The position numbers and the translations under genes are program-made. Of a stretch of 64,000 nucleotides of DNA, positions 15,883 through 23,962 are shown in pieces. The stretch spans positions 3,162,001 through 3,226,000 of the forward strand of contig NZ_CP113067.1 in the NCBI RefSeq assembly GCF_026625865.1, given 5' to 3'. Numbering within the stretch: the stretch's first letter is position 1; each line of letters opens with the position of its first letter. Below the pieces are notes generated by a model, which was not told the origin of the DNA, ran no database searches, and saw nothing but the letters and a program-made list of their open reading frames with translations. Origin of the DNA: Microbacterium sp. SL75 (lineage in GTDB: Bacteria; Actinomycetota; Actinomycetes; Actinomycetales; Microbacteriaceae).

Positions 15883-17004
15883 ATGCGCGACGCGTCAGCG
15901 GAACTGAGCGCCGCCCTGCTCGGGTCGTTCGACTATCGGTGGTACGCCGACCTCACCTACGGCGGGGCGCGCGTGATCGAGGATCTCCCCATCTCGCAGC
16001 CCCGTTTCAAGGAGGACGGGAATGCCAAGATCCAGCAGAGCGGATCGTGCACGGTCACCTGGACGGATGAGCTCGCAACGTCGCTCGTCCCGCGGTACGT
16101 GAACGATCCGCTCGCGCCCTTCGGGGCGCAGCTGTGGGTGTCGTGCGTCGTGAGCGCCGGCCCGTTCGAGGAGCGGGTCGCGTTCGCGCGCTACGAGATC
16201 ACCGACGTGCCCGACGCCCGCGATCGAGCGATGCGATTTCATTCGCAGTGGCTCACCCTCGGGTCAGAAGTCGAGCTCGAGTTGAAGGAACTTACGGCGG
16301 TGCTCGGCGTCGAGACGTTCGACGTCCCGACGTCGGCACCGTCGCTCGCATCGGCGTGGTCGGAGATCGCGCGCGTGTCCGGGATGCCGATCAGTCGGGC
16401 CGTGCCGGATCAGCCGATATCGCGGGCGGTGCTCTACGACGGGAAGAAACTCGACGTGCTGTACGAGCTCGCCGACGTCATCCTCGACGCGGTGCCGCAC
16501 ATGACACCGTCGGGTGCGCTGGCCTGTCGGCCGAACACCTGGCCGGCCGTGCGAGCCCGCCTGACCCGTGCCGATCACATCGTGTCGGTGGGGCAGATGA
16601 TGAGCGCGGCCGGCGTCTATAACCGGGTGGTCGTGCGGGCGACGAGCGGACAGCAGTCGAGCGTGCTCTCGGTGTCCGAGGTGCTCGACGGTCCGCTGCG
16701 TGTGGCAAACCCGGACGGGTCGCGTTCCCCGTGGGGGCGCCGCACGAAGTACCTCTCGAGCGAGTACGTGACCACGCCGACGCAGGCGCAGGCGTGGGGT
16801 AACTCGACGCTCGCGCAGGTGTCGACACCGCGCGCGCAGGTAGTGCCCGTCGTCGAGATCTTCAACCCGCTGCGCGAGCGAGGCGACGTCGTGCTCATCG
16901 AACGGCCCGAGGTGTGGATGCTCGGCCGGGTCGTGACCGTCGAGCGCGACGACGGGCCGACTCAGAAGCTCACCGCAGAAATCGGGGCGATCACCCCGAA
17001 GTAG
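15883..17004 (+). CDS. Minor tail protein (baseplate hub-like)
   Basis: 373 residues. Early beta strands (YRWYADLTYGGARVIEDLP) resemble the minor tail proteins that follow distal tail proteins in actinophages. A later LEVDDVPTSA-like region and a long C-terminal beta domain end in ERDDGPTQKLTAEIGAITPK. Likely the hub or tail-associated structural protein; no hydrolase motif seen. Confidence 0.7.
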   Translation: MRDASAELSAALLGSFDYRWYADLTYGGARVIEDLPISQPRFKEDGNAKIQQSGSCTVTWTDELATSLVPRYVNDPLAPFGAQLWVSCVVSAGPFEERVAFARYEITDVPDARDRAMRFHSQWLTLGSEVELELKELTAVLGVETFDVPTSAPSLASAWSEIARVSGMPISRAVPDQPISRAVLYDGKKLDVLYELADVILDAVPHMTPSGALACRPNTWPAVRARLTRADHIVSVGQMMSAAGVYNRVVVRATSGQQSSVLSVSEVLDGPLRVANPDGSRSPWGRRTKYLSSEYVTTPTQAQAWGNSTLAQVSTPRAQVVPVVEIFNPLRERGDVVLIERPEVWMLGRVVTVERDDGPTQKLTAEIGAITPK

Positions 17005-17016
17005 AAGGGGGACCGG

Positions 17017-17889
17017 ATGGCGACCGAGCAGGAAACGCTGCTGAAGCTCATCGGAGACAAAAGCACGGCGCGCGTCATCCCGGGAAACTTCCGCGGTCTC
17101 GACGGGTTGCGCGCGGTCGTCGATTTCGACGGCGGGCGCGTGCCGGCCTACATGCTGACTGACTACGTGCCCTCGGTGAACGAGTCGGTCTGGGTGCAGG
17201 TGATCGACGGTGTCGCGTACGTGATGGGGCCGACCACGCCCCGGCTCGGTAACGGCACCGTCATCTCGGCATCCGGGGGTACGGCACGCGTCTCGACCGC
17301 GCTCGGGGAGATCGAAGCGACCTACGACGGGGCGGTGACATTCGCCGCCGGCACGCTCGTGAAGCTCACCTGGCGCGAGGGTGCGCACATCATCGGGCGC
17401 CGCGGTCCCGCGCCCGTGGTCGACGTCCCGCCGCCGCCTGAGAGCACCGGCCCGCAGACGCGAACGGTCACCTTCACCCCGACCGACTCGGGCAGCTACC
17501 AGCCCGGCTACGGGTGGCGAACCGCCGACGTGTGGAGCTCCTCGAGCAACTCGGGCGGATGGTTCTACGGCGATCAGATCAAAGACACGATCCCGGATAA
17601 CGCCCGCATCGACGGGGCCGAGATCTACCTGCCGCAGCCCGACCGTCTGACCGGGGCGCGGCCGTTCGGTCGACACGACCAGGCCGGCAAGCCGGGCGGG
17701 GCGCTGACGTTCTCGGACACCTCCACCCTCGGGGGCACGTCCGGGTGGTGCGGCATCCCGACCGGCCTCATCGACCACTTGAAAGCGAACACGGGCGGCC
17801 TCGGTTTCGCCCTCGGCGGGTGGAACGTCTGGCCCGGCCGACAAAGAGACGGGCAGTCAGGCGTGCTGCGCGTCACGTTCACGGCATAG
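17017..17889 (+). CDS. Minor tail protein, possible receptor-binding
   Basis: 290 residues. The N-terminal domain (1-140) is a small beta domain with repeated V/T strands. A PPPPES linker at about 146-152 leads to a C-terminal domain (155-290) rich in Gly, Ser, Trp and aromatic residues. That composition suits carbohydrate contact. AAGGGGG lies before the ATG. Function inferred from position and composition only. Confidence 0.62.
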   Translation: MATEQETLLKLIGDKSTARVIPGNFRGLDGLRAVVDFDGGRVPAYMLTDYVPSVNESVWVQVIDGVAYVMGPTTPRLGNGTVISASGGTARVSTALGEIEATYDGAVTFAAGTLVKLTWREGAHIIGRRGPAPVVDVPPPPESTGPQTRTVTFTPTDSGSYQPGYGWRTADVWSSSSNSGGWFYGDQIKDTIPDNARIDGAEIYLPQPDRLTGARPFGRHDQAGKPGGALTFSDTSTLGGTSGWCGIPTGLIDHLKANTGGLGFALGGWNVWPGRQRDGQSGVLRVTFTA

Positions 17890-17902
17890 CAAAGGAGAAG
17901 AC

Positions 17903-18466
17903 GTGGGATACACATCGACCGGTGGCCCGAAGGGGCTCGGCGTCGTCACCGACTCGGCCCGCACCGTGGCCGACCTGAACCAGATCATCGCCCTGCTGGG
18001 CGACGTGGGGAACACGCGCGTCGGCACGACCGCAGAACGTGACGCGCTCCCGGCGGCGAAGCTCTACACGGGGCTGACGTTCGTCAACACGACGACCGGC
18101 ACCGTAGAGCGGTACGTCGGGGGCGGCTGGAAGGTCATCCTCGAGGACACCGGGTGGTCGGCTCTCGCGCTGCAGAACGGGTGGGGCAATCACTCGAACG
18201 CGAACTATCAGACGATCCAGCACCGCCGCCGAAACGGTGTCGTCGCTGTGGAGGGGACGATCGCGAGCGGCACGGTCGCGCCGGGAACGGTGTTGTTCGT
18301 TCTGCCGGCGGGTTCGCGGCCGACGAAATACATCGTCGTGACGATCTGGTCGAACGGGCAGGCCCGGCCGATCGAGATCTCGCCGAGCGGGAACGTCGTC
18401 GTCGGCGACACTGCGCTCAGTTCGGCGCGCACCGATATCGCCTTCACGTTCCTGGCGGATCAGTGA
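17903..18466 (+). CDS. Small tail tip/fibre protein
   Basis: 187 residues from a GTG behind AAAGGAG. N-terminal GYTSTGGPKGLG, then a helix (VADLNQIIALLGDVG), then GTTAERDALPAAKLYTGLTF, a short segment frequent in phage tail fibre and pre-neck proteins, then a beta-rich C-terminal domain (about 100-187). Its stop overlaps the endolysin start (TGATG). Confidence 0.62.
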   Translation: MGYTSTGGPKGLGVVTDSARTVADLNQIIALLGDVGNTRVGTTAERDALPAAKLYTGLTFVNTTTGTVERYVGGGWKVILEDTGWSALALQNGWGNHSNANYQTIQHRRRNGVVAVEGTIASGTVAPGTVLFVLPAGSRPTKYIVVTIWSNGQARPIEISPSGNVVVGDTALSSARTDIAFTFLADQ

Positions 18467-19308
18467 TGACGCGCTACGACAACGGGCGCGCCCCGCTGAG
18501 CGATCTCGTCTACCTCGGCCCCGATTTCTACCTGCCCGCAGGAACGGCCGCACGGTGGGCTGAGCTCCGTCGCCTCGGAGTCGAGAAGTACGGCGTGCTG
18601 ATCTACGTGACGCCCGGGTGGAACGGGTACCGACCGCTCGACGTGCAGGTGCAGTACCGCGAGGAGCTCGGCATATGGGCGGCTGTGCCCGGCCGATCGT
18701 CGCACGGCCTCACCTATCAGGGACGCGACTGCGCGGCGATCGACGTCAACAACTGGCGTGCCCTGGCACCCGGGAACGAGTCGCTCGCGTGGGGCCGGTT
18801 CGTCGCGCTGTGCCGGCTCGTCGGCTTCACTGTCGATTTCGTCACCCCCCGCGAGGAGTGGCACATCGGTGACTTCGACCCCTTCACGATCCCGGCGTTC
18901 GCTGCGATCGCCATCAACCCGGCCACCACGGCCAAGCCTGAGGAGGATTACGAAATGGCAGACCTGTACATCTTCGATTCGGGGGCGCAGTTCCTCGAGA
19001 CTCTCGGTGGTCACCTGCACTGGATCGCCGATCCCGGCGAGGGTGGGCGCCTGACCGGCGTGCGTCGCATCGAGCACGTGTCGGATCGACTCGGGAAAGA
19101 GATCCTCCTGCGTCACTCGCAGCAGGACGACCGCGCCGACCTGGTGCGCATGAGCGACCCCGCCGACGCGAGCGTGTACCTGCTGAACGCGGGCTCGCTG
19201 CGCCCCCTGTCGGACCCGGCATCGATCGGTCAGTTCAAGTCGGCCGGCGCGCGAGACGTCATGCGTCTCTCTCGCGCCGAGGTTGACAACCTGCTCGCGC
19301 ACGCGTAA
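18466..19308 (+). CDS. Endolysin, M15-type peptidase with C-terminal domain
   Basis: 280 residues. The N-terminal half is a D-Ala-D-Ala carboxypeptidase-like (peptidase M15/VanY) fold: zinc ligands appear as SSHGLTYQGRDCAAID (His and Asp) and REEWHIGD (catalytic Glu and third ligand His), about residues 80-133. A linker (about 150-162) joins a 117-residue C-terminal domain, presumably for cell-wall binding. That domain begins at an in-frame ATG (18955) with its own AGGAGG. Cleaves host peptidoglycan at lysis. No adjacent holin is evident. Confidence 0.85.
   Translation: MTRYDNGRAPLSDLVYLGPDFYLPAGTAARWAELRRLGVEKYGVLIYVTPGWNGYRPLDVQVQYREELGIWAAVPGRSSHGLTYQGRDCAAIDVNNWRALAPGNESLAWGRFVALCRLVGFTVDFVTPREEWHIGDFDPFTIPAFAAIAINPATTAKPEEDYEMADLYIFDSGAQFLETLGGHLHWIADPGEGGRLTGVRRIEHVSDRLGKEILLRHSQQDDRADLVRMSDPADASVYLLNAGSLRPLSDPASIGQFKSAGARDVMRLSRAEVDNLLAHA
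18941..18957 (+). promoter_or_regulatory. Internal ribosome site and start inside the endolysin gene
   Basis: AGGAGG (18941-18946), 8 bases, then ATG (18955-18957) in frame with the endolysin. Translation from here would give a separate 117-residue C-terminal domain protein. Seen directly; use in the cell is inferred. Confidence 0.6.
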
Positions 19309-19325
19309 CCCGCACGCTGCAGCAC

Positions 19326-19376
19326 AACGCCCCCGGCGTTCCAAACCCGTGATGGGGGAGGAGCGCCGGGGGCGTT
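19326..19376 (+). terminator. Terminator after the endolysin
   Basis: A 13-bp perfect inverted repeat (AACGCCCCCGGCG at 19326-19338 with its complement at 19364-19376) followed by T residues; it ends the rightward structural operon. The leftward gene at 19419 runs toward it as well. Confidence 0.85.
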
Positions 19377-19418
19377 TCGTCGTTGCTGGCCGCGAGCGAC
19401 GCATCGGGCACGCGGGGG

Positions 19419-19976
19419 CTACATGCGCTCGAGGATCTCGGCTTTCTTTGCGTTGTATTCGTCCGGGGTGATCAGGCTGGCATCCCGGAGGGCGGCGAGT
19501 TTGGTCAGCTGCGCGACGGGGTCGCTACTGTCGGCTGCCGATTCACTGCTGGCGGGGCTGGGGGATTTGCCGAGGCGGGCGCGCGACGCATCCACGAAGG
19601 CCTTACCCTGCGGCTTTCCAACGTTCTTGATGGTGGCCTGCTGGTTGGACGTGTAGATGGTTACCTCGCCGAGCACCATGCCCGCTTTGAATTGCACGCT
19701 ACTGACCTTCTCGAGCGGGAAGTCTTCGCTGCGCTGCGAGAGCAAACCGTGATTCAGAAACAGGAGGCGACGATCGGTCAGAGCCAAGATGCCGTTCTGG
19801 TTGTCATACGTCCCGGAGAGGATAAGCGACACAGTCTCACCCTCGGCGAGATTGGACTCGAGGTGTGCGAGATCCCGTTTCACGAAACCGGATGCCGGAA
19901 GGCTCTGGGCGGCGTCCCGAATATCGGCTCTTAGGTGGTCGTGTTTGCCCGGCTTCGGGGTTGTCGTGTCGCTCAT
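19419..19976 (-). CDS. PH-like and SHOCT domain protein
   Basis: 185 residues. The middle part (about 35-120) is a bacterial PH-like domain, with LILSGTYDNQNGILALTDRR and FLNHGLLSQRSEDFPLEKVSS typical of the b-PH2 type. The C-terminal 30 residues (QLTKLAALRDASLITPDEYN) form a SHOCT helix pair often linked to oligomerisation or membrane proteins. The start MSDTTTPK (19976) is favoured. Its codons are less G/C-rich than the neighbours. It lies between the lysis gene and the tRNA, so it is probably a lysogenic-conversion gene of the prophage. Confidence 0.78.
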   Translation of the reverse strand: MSDTTTPKPGKHDHLRADIRDAAQSLPASGFVKRDLAHLESNLAEGETVSLILSGTYDNQNGILALTDRRLLFLNHGLLSQRSEDFPLEKVSSVQFKAGMVLGEVTIYTSNQQATIKNVGKPQGKAFVDASRARLGKSPSPASSESAADSSDPVAQLTKLAALRDASLITPDEYNAKKAEILERM

Positions 19977-20053
19977 GGGGGTCAGCATAGCGACGGCGTC
20001 GGCGGGTGCAGCTATCGCTGTACTGCGCAAGATTGCGTCGCGCTGCGGGCATT

Positions 20054-20075
20054 TTTGCTTCACGTTTGCTTCACG
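20054..20075. repeat. Tandem 11-bp repeat near the tRNA-Val 3' end
   Basis: TTTGCTTCACG at 20054-20064 and again, immediately adjacent, at 20065-20075. Short direct repeats like this beside an attachment site often bind the arm domain of a tyrosine integrase. They lie 59 bases from the tRNA 3' end. Confidence 0.5.
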
Positions 20076-20106
20076 CTGAGGGGTCGAACGCGCAACGAAA
20101 AACAGA

Positions 20107-20130
20107 AAACCCCCGGGTGGCCAGGGGTTT
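20107..20130 (-). terminator. Terminator of tRNA-Val(CAC)
   Basis: AAACCCC (20107-20113) pairs with GGGGTTT (20124-20130); read leftward the hairpin is followed by T-rich sequence. It lies immediately after the tRNA 3' end. Confidence 0.7.
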
Positions 20131-20133
20131 ATC

Positions 20134-20209
20134 TGGTGGGCGATGCCGGACTCGAACCGACGACCTCTTCCGTGTGAAGGAAGCGCGCTACCAACTGCGC
20201 CAATCGCCC
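20134..20209 (-). tRNA. tRNA-Val (anticodon CAC)
   Basis: 76 nt including an encoded CCA. The acceptor stem GGGCGAT pairs with ATCGCCC; the anticodon loop reads TTCACAC; the T loop TTCGAGT is intact. Its 3' end faces the prophage and is the likely integration target. Confidence 0.95.
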
Positions 20210-20361
20210 TCATCCCGAACGGGACTCATCGATCGTACCGGATGCCGAGAGGTGCTTCGAACCAGTGCCGGGAGACACGCGCGGGGGGCGCCTCGTTTTG
20301 CACCCGCGCTGAGATCGGGTAATGTCTTACGAGTGCTCGGGGCAAGCCCCGGGAACGAAAT

Positions 20362-20434
20362 GCGGATGTAGCGCAGTTGGTAGCGCACAACCTTGCCAAG
20401 GTTGGGGTCGCGAGTTCGAGTCTCGTCATCCGCT
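20362..20434 (+). tRNA. tRNA-Gly (anticodon GCC)
   Basis: 73 nt without encoded CCA. Acceptor GCGGATG pairs with CATCCGC; anticodon loop TTGCCAA; T arm GAGTTCGAGTCTC. First of three rightward tRNAs, which probably share a promoter upstream of 20362. Confidence 0.95.
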
Positions 20435-20500
20435 CGAGTGGAGGGATCTCCGTTTGGGAAACCGATGGAGCATCACGACACGTGGGTCGAACCACATCAC

Positions 20501-20571
20501 GGTGGCGTGGCCGAGCGGCTAGGCACCGGCCTGCAAAGCCGTTTACACGGGTTCGAATCCCGTCGCCACCT
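20501..20571 (+). tRNA. tRNA-Cys (anticodon GCA)
   Basis: 71 nt without encoded CCA. Acceptor GGTGGCG pairs with CGCCACC; anticodon loop CTGCAAA; T arm GGGTTCGAATCCC. Confidence 0.95.
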
Positions 20572-20598
20572 CGCCTCACAATAGAACAGCCTGTATAG

Positions 20599-20673
20599 GC
20601 GCGATTGGCGCAGCGGTAGCGCGCTTCCCTGACACGGAAGAGGTCACTGGTTCGATCCCAGTATCGCGCACCA
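20599..20673 (+). tRNA. tRNA-Val (anticodon GAC)
   Basis: 75 nt with encoded CCA. Acceptor GCGCGAT pairs with ATCGCGC; anticodon loop CTGACAC. It shares long stretches with tRNA-Val(CAC) 400 bases away, including the anticodon stem. Confidence 0.95.
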
Positions 20674-20679
20674 CCTGAG

Positions 20680-20703
20680 AAACCCCCGGTTCGCCGGGGG
20701 TTT
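20680..20703 (+). terminator. Terminator of the Gly-Cys-Val tRNA operon
   Basis: AAACCCCCGG and CCGGGGGTTT form a 10-bp stem with a TTCG loop, 7 bases after the tRNA-Val 3' end. Confidence 0.9.
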
Positions 20704-20735
20704 CGTCGTTTCCGGGTGCGGCACAAGACCCGGCC

Positions 20736-20850
20736 GACGACGTGATTGCGACGTACCGTGCAGGATTGTCGCGACGCTCTGGCCGACGACGTTCGCACGA
20801 CTGTCGCGCAACGGCGCACTCATGCACGAGTCGGTAACCCACACCCCGAG
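20736..20850 (+). pseudogene. Possible remnant of a resolvase-type helix-turn-helix
   Basis: Within the otherwise empty 20704-21170 stretch, DDVIATYRAGLSRRS is readable from 20736. After a one-base phase change (about 20780), LADDVRTTVAQRR continues what looks like the helix-turn-helix of serine recombinases (Y-R-x-G-x-S ... L-A-x-x ... R-T-T-V). No complete gene remains. The rest of the gap contains no gene or hairpin I can identify, only the upstream region of the esterase. Confidence 0.3.
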
Positions 20851-21170
20851 TTCGGGAGCTGCGCCGAGGGGAGCTCTACCGAGCCGGTCAGGCGGAGAGC
20901 CATCGGACCGAGTGGTCGTTCCCGCCGCCAGTAAGGGGGGCTGCGGAGTGCCTGGCGGCGGGAACAACACGAGACTACGTCGTGTCCACCATTTGGGGGA
21001 CACATTGGGTCGAGTCTTGTGGTGTCCTTGCGCTGATCTTGCGCTCGCTTTGCGCCGAGAACGTCGCGCGCACAGCGGGCGCATCGTCGAGGCTCAGTAT
21101 CGTGACCTGGCACCCCGCGGCCCCGCCGCCAACGCCCGAACCGCCTCGCGGAACAGGAAGCGAGATCCCC

Positions 21171-22970
21171 GTGAACAATGAAGCCCCCCTCTTCTCGACC
21201 CCGTCGGGTCCGATTCGCGGACGCCGTGAGGGCGCGGTTCTGCGCGCCAGCGGCATCCCCTATGCACGCGCGAACCGCTTCGATCCCCCGGAACCGATCG
21301 AGGACCGACCCGCACATGACGTGTTCGACGCGATCGCCCCGTCTCCCGCCTCCCCCCAGGCGCCTACCCCGCTGATCGATGCTCTCGGTGACCAGACAGG
21401 GGGGCTGCCGATCCGTGAGGACTGCCAGCACCTCTCCATCACCGTGCCCGCCGATCGGGGCACCGACGACGCACCTCTTCCGGTGATGGTGTGGATCCAC
21501 GGTGGCGGGTACACGAGTGGCGCGGGTGACCTTCCGGTGTACGACCCCGCCGTGCTCGCGCACGAACAGCGGGTCATCGTCGTGACGGTCACCTACCGCC
21601 TCGGCGTTCTGGGTTATCTCGGCGACGGTGCGGGACGGCCGGCGAACCTCGGTCTGCTCGACCAGCTGGCGGCCCTCGAATGGGTGCAGCGCAACATCGC
21701 GGGCTTCGGGGGAGACCCCGCGCGCGTGACGGCCTTCGGGCAGTCCGCCGGTGGCGACGCGGTCCTGCACCTCATGGCGATCGATCGGGCCCGCGGGCTG
21801 TTCGCTCGAGCGATCGTTCAGAGCGCCCCGATGGGAACCATGGGCGCACGCGTCAAGCTCGCGGCGGCGATGAGTGCCGCATCCGCCGAACTCACCTCCA
21901 TCACGCCGGTGGGGGAGCTGGCACGCATTCAGGCGGCCGCACTGCGGGTCTCGCGCGGCTTCGGGCGTTTCTCTCTCATGCCGTTCGCGCCGCAGCCGGG
22001 ATTCACCCCGCTCCCTCCCGAGAAACAGATCCGCGAGAGGTGGCTCGAGCGCGCCCCCGGCATCCCTCTGCTCATCGGCGTCACGGCCGAAGAGACGCGG
22101 CTCTTCCTGCCGGGGATCTCGGTTCTCGACGGCCTTCGATCCCTCCCGCCGCTCTACGCGCTCGTCTCGATCGCGCTCGACACGGCCATGAACGCCATCG
22201 TCTACGGCCACCCCGCTCGTCGGCTCGCCCGTGACTATCGACGTGCGGGCGGGACGGCGCTGCGTTACGTCTTCCGGTGGCGGGCGAATGACGTCTACCG
22301 CGCGTCCCACGCGATCGAGGTGCCCTTCGTCTTCGGCACGGAGTCGACCGGGGCGCATCTTCCCCCGTACGCGGGAGCGCGGCCCGACGAACTCGCCGCC
22401 GTCGGGAAGAGCGTTCGCGCGCTGTGGGGCGGCTTCGCACACGGACGGACGGGAGAGATGGCATCCGTCCCCGAGGTTCTCGACCTGTACGGGGATCGAG
22501 GCGCGCCGTCGGCGCAACCCACCCCGGCGGAGAGCGCCGCGCACTACGGTGACACCATGACCGTCCCCGATGCCCAGTGGCGCGAGCTCGCCGCCACGCC
22601 GTTCGTCTCTCTCGGTACCTACCGCCGCAACGGCGCCCTCGTGGCCGTTCCCGTGTGGATCGCGCGCGACGGGGACGAGCTGGTCGTCACGAGCGAGCGT
22701 TCGACGGGCAAGGTCAAACGTCTGCGCAACGACTCCCGCGTCACGCTGCAGCCCTGCAGCCGCATGGGCAAGGTCGAACCGGACGCCATCCGCGTCGAGG
22801 CCGAGGGACGCATCGCCGGACCCGCCACCGACGACGCCCGCGCGAATGCCGCGCTCAAAGGCAAGTACGGGTTGCAGTACCGCGCCATCCTCGGCTTCGA
22901 GGCCTTCGCCAGGCGGATCCAGCGGAAGCCCGGTGACCGCGTCATCATCCGCATCTCGCGCGACGCCTGA
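21171..22970 (+). CDS. Type-B carboxylesterase fused to PPOX-class flavin/F420 domain
   Basis: 599 residues. Residues 1-450 are a carboxylesterase (alpha/beta hydrolase): oxyanion loop WIHGGGYTSGAG (about 110), nucleophile motif FGQSAGGD (about 190) and RASHAIEVPFVFG (catalytic His region). Residues 463-599 are a PPOX-class flavin- or F420-binding split barrel of about 137 residues (FVSLGTYRRNGALVAVPVW start, IQRKPGDRVIIRI end). No stop separates them, but the second part has its own ATG (22557) 6 bases after TACGGT. GTG 21171 is chosen for an AGGAAG about 10 bases upstream. Substrate unknown. Confidence 0.82.
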   Translation: MNNEAPLFSTPSGPIRGRREGAVLRASGIPYARANRFDPPEPIEDRPAHDVFDAIAPSPASPQAPTPLIDALGDQTGGLPIREDCQHLSITVPADRGTDDAPLPVMVWIHGGGYTSGAGDLPVYDPAVLAHEQRVIVVTVTYRLGVLGYLGDGAGRPANLGLLDQLAALEWVQRNIAGFGGDPARVTAFGQSAGGDAVLHLMAIDRARGLFARAIVQSAPMGTMGARVKLAAAMSAASAELTSITPVGELARIQAAALRVSRGFGRFSLMPFAPQPGFTPLPPEKQIRERWLERAPGIPLLIGVTAEETRLFLPGISVLDGLRSLPPLYALVSIALDTAMNAIVYGHPARRLARDYRRAGGTALRYVFRWRANDVYRASHAIEVPFVFGTESTGAHLPPYAGARPDELAAVGKSVRALWGGFAHGRTGEMASVPEVLDLYGDRGAPSAQPTPAESAAHYGDTMTVPDAQWRELAATPFVSLGTYRRNGALVAVPVWIARDGDELVVTSERSTGKVKRLRNDSRVTLQPCSRMGKVEPDAIRVEAEGRIAGPATDDARANAALKGKYGLQYRAILGFEAFARRIQRKPGDRVIIRISRDA

Positions 22971-23141
22971 TCGGCGGCATCCGCTGCGCTATCCCGAACG
23001 CGCAGTCCGCCGCAAGGGGTTTGCGCGCGAGAGGGTTTCGAGAGACCGTTCACATAGAGAGCGGTTGCCGGCCCCCGGATCCCGCGTTCCCCTTCTCGCC
23101 GAGAGGCGCAGGGCCGTGGGCGGCGGCGACGGGAGTGGAAA

Positions 23142-23525
23142 ATGGGCAAGTTCATCTACGACAGCAACATCAAGGTCGATTTCGAAGACCGGCTGCTGGC
23201 CCACCTGCAGGCGGTCATCATGGCCAAGGTCCGGCGAGGCGAGAGCTTCCCCTTCACGTGGAAGGACGACATCAGCACCGGCGGCGGACGCACCACGGTC
23301 TACATCCACCCGCACGTGTCGCTGGTGTTCAAGTTCCACGGTAGCCGCACGCCGCAGCTCAGCACGGCCTGGCTGCACGCGCTGACCTACAACGCCAACT
23401 CGGGTCGAGGGCTCTATGTCGTGACCGAGCCCGACGAGTTCGTTCCCCGCGAGAGCGTGCGGCGCGAAGAGATGGTGTTCAGCGAGGTTCCGAACGACCA
23501 GGCCCCCCACTCCATCCGCGGCTGA
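23142..23525 (+). CDS. Small Microbacteriaceae-type conserved protein (DUF7882-like)
   Basis: 127 residues. MGKFIYDSNIKVDFEDRLL, an AKVRRGESFPFTWKDD middle and VYIHPHVSLVFKFHG are recognisable from a small family widespread in Microbacterium and relatives. Members have sometimes been labelled ATP-dependent DNA ligase, but this protein lacks any ligase motif and is far too short. Function unknown. Single gene between two PPOX-domain genes. Confidence 0.75.
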   Translation: MGKFIYDSNIKVDFEDRLLAHLQAVIMAKVRRGESFPFTWKDDISTGGGRTTVYIHPHVSLVFKFHGSRTPQLSTAWLHALTYNANSGRGLYVVTEPDEFVPRESVRREEMVFSEVPNDQAPHSIRG

Positions 23526-23565
23526 GCGGGGAATGGATGCCGAGCCCTCGGCGGTTACCTCCGGT

Positions 23566-23958
23566 ATGAGCAATTGGGCCACCACCAAGCCGTACTTCGA
23601 GACCGATGCCGTGGCGCACCTGGCGACACTCATGCGCGACGGATCGCCCCACTCGATCCCACTCTGGGTCGGGGTGGATGGCGAACGGCTCATGCTGTTC
23701 ACCGAGGTCGACACCCTCAAGGACCGCAACCTGCAGCGCGACCCTCGCGTGGCCATCTCGGTCACGGCATCCGACAACAGCTACTCGATGGCGTTCGTGC
23801 GTGGCGTGGCCGTGGAACGGATCGACGGCGACGCCGCCCTGCCGTACGTCGATCGCATCGCACGGCTCTACACGGGCGAGGACTACGGTCTGCGCGAGGG
23901 ACTGGCGGTCTGGTTCATCGAGCCCGGCAAGGCGTGGTCGCGTACCTACGAGGATTGA
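23566..23958 (+). CDS. PPOX-class F420/flavin-dependent oxidoreductase
   Basis: 130 residues forming one split-barrel domain: FETDAVAHLATLMRDGSPHSIPLW, then LMLFTEVDTLKDRNLQRDPRVAISVT with the conserved K-x-R-N-L ligand-binding stretch. Such proteins use FMN or coenzyme F420 to reduce small molecules. An ATG at 23533 is an alternative start but lengthens the protein beyond the usual form. Second PPOX protein within 1 kb; the two share only the fold. Confidence 0.85.
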   Translation: MSNWATTKPYFETDAVAHLATLMRDGSPHSIPLWVGVDGERLMLFTEVDTLKDRNLQRDPRVAISVTASDNSYSMAFVRGVAVERIDGDAALPYVDRIARLYTGEDYGLREGLAVWFIEPGKAWSRTYED

Positions 23959-23962
23959 CCGC

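Noticed and set aside
1..20133. A left attachment site inside the window
   Set aside because: I found no repeat of the tRNA-Val 3' segment and no integrase; the left end must be outside.
20982..21170. An N-terminal extension of the esterase from an upstream ATG at 20982
   Set aside because: The extra 63 residues do not resemble esterases, and GTG 21171 has a ribosome site.
23142..23525. ATP-dependent DNA ligase
   Set aside because: Labels of this kind are applied to the family, but the 127-residue protein has no KxDG or other ligase motif.
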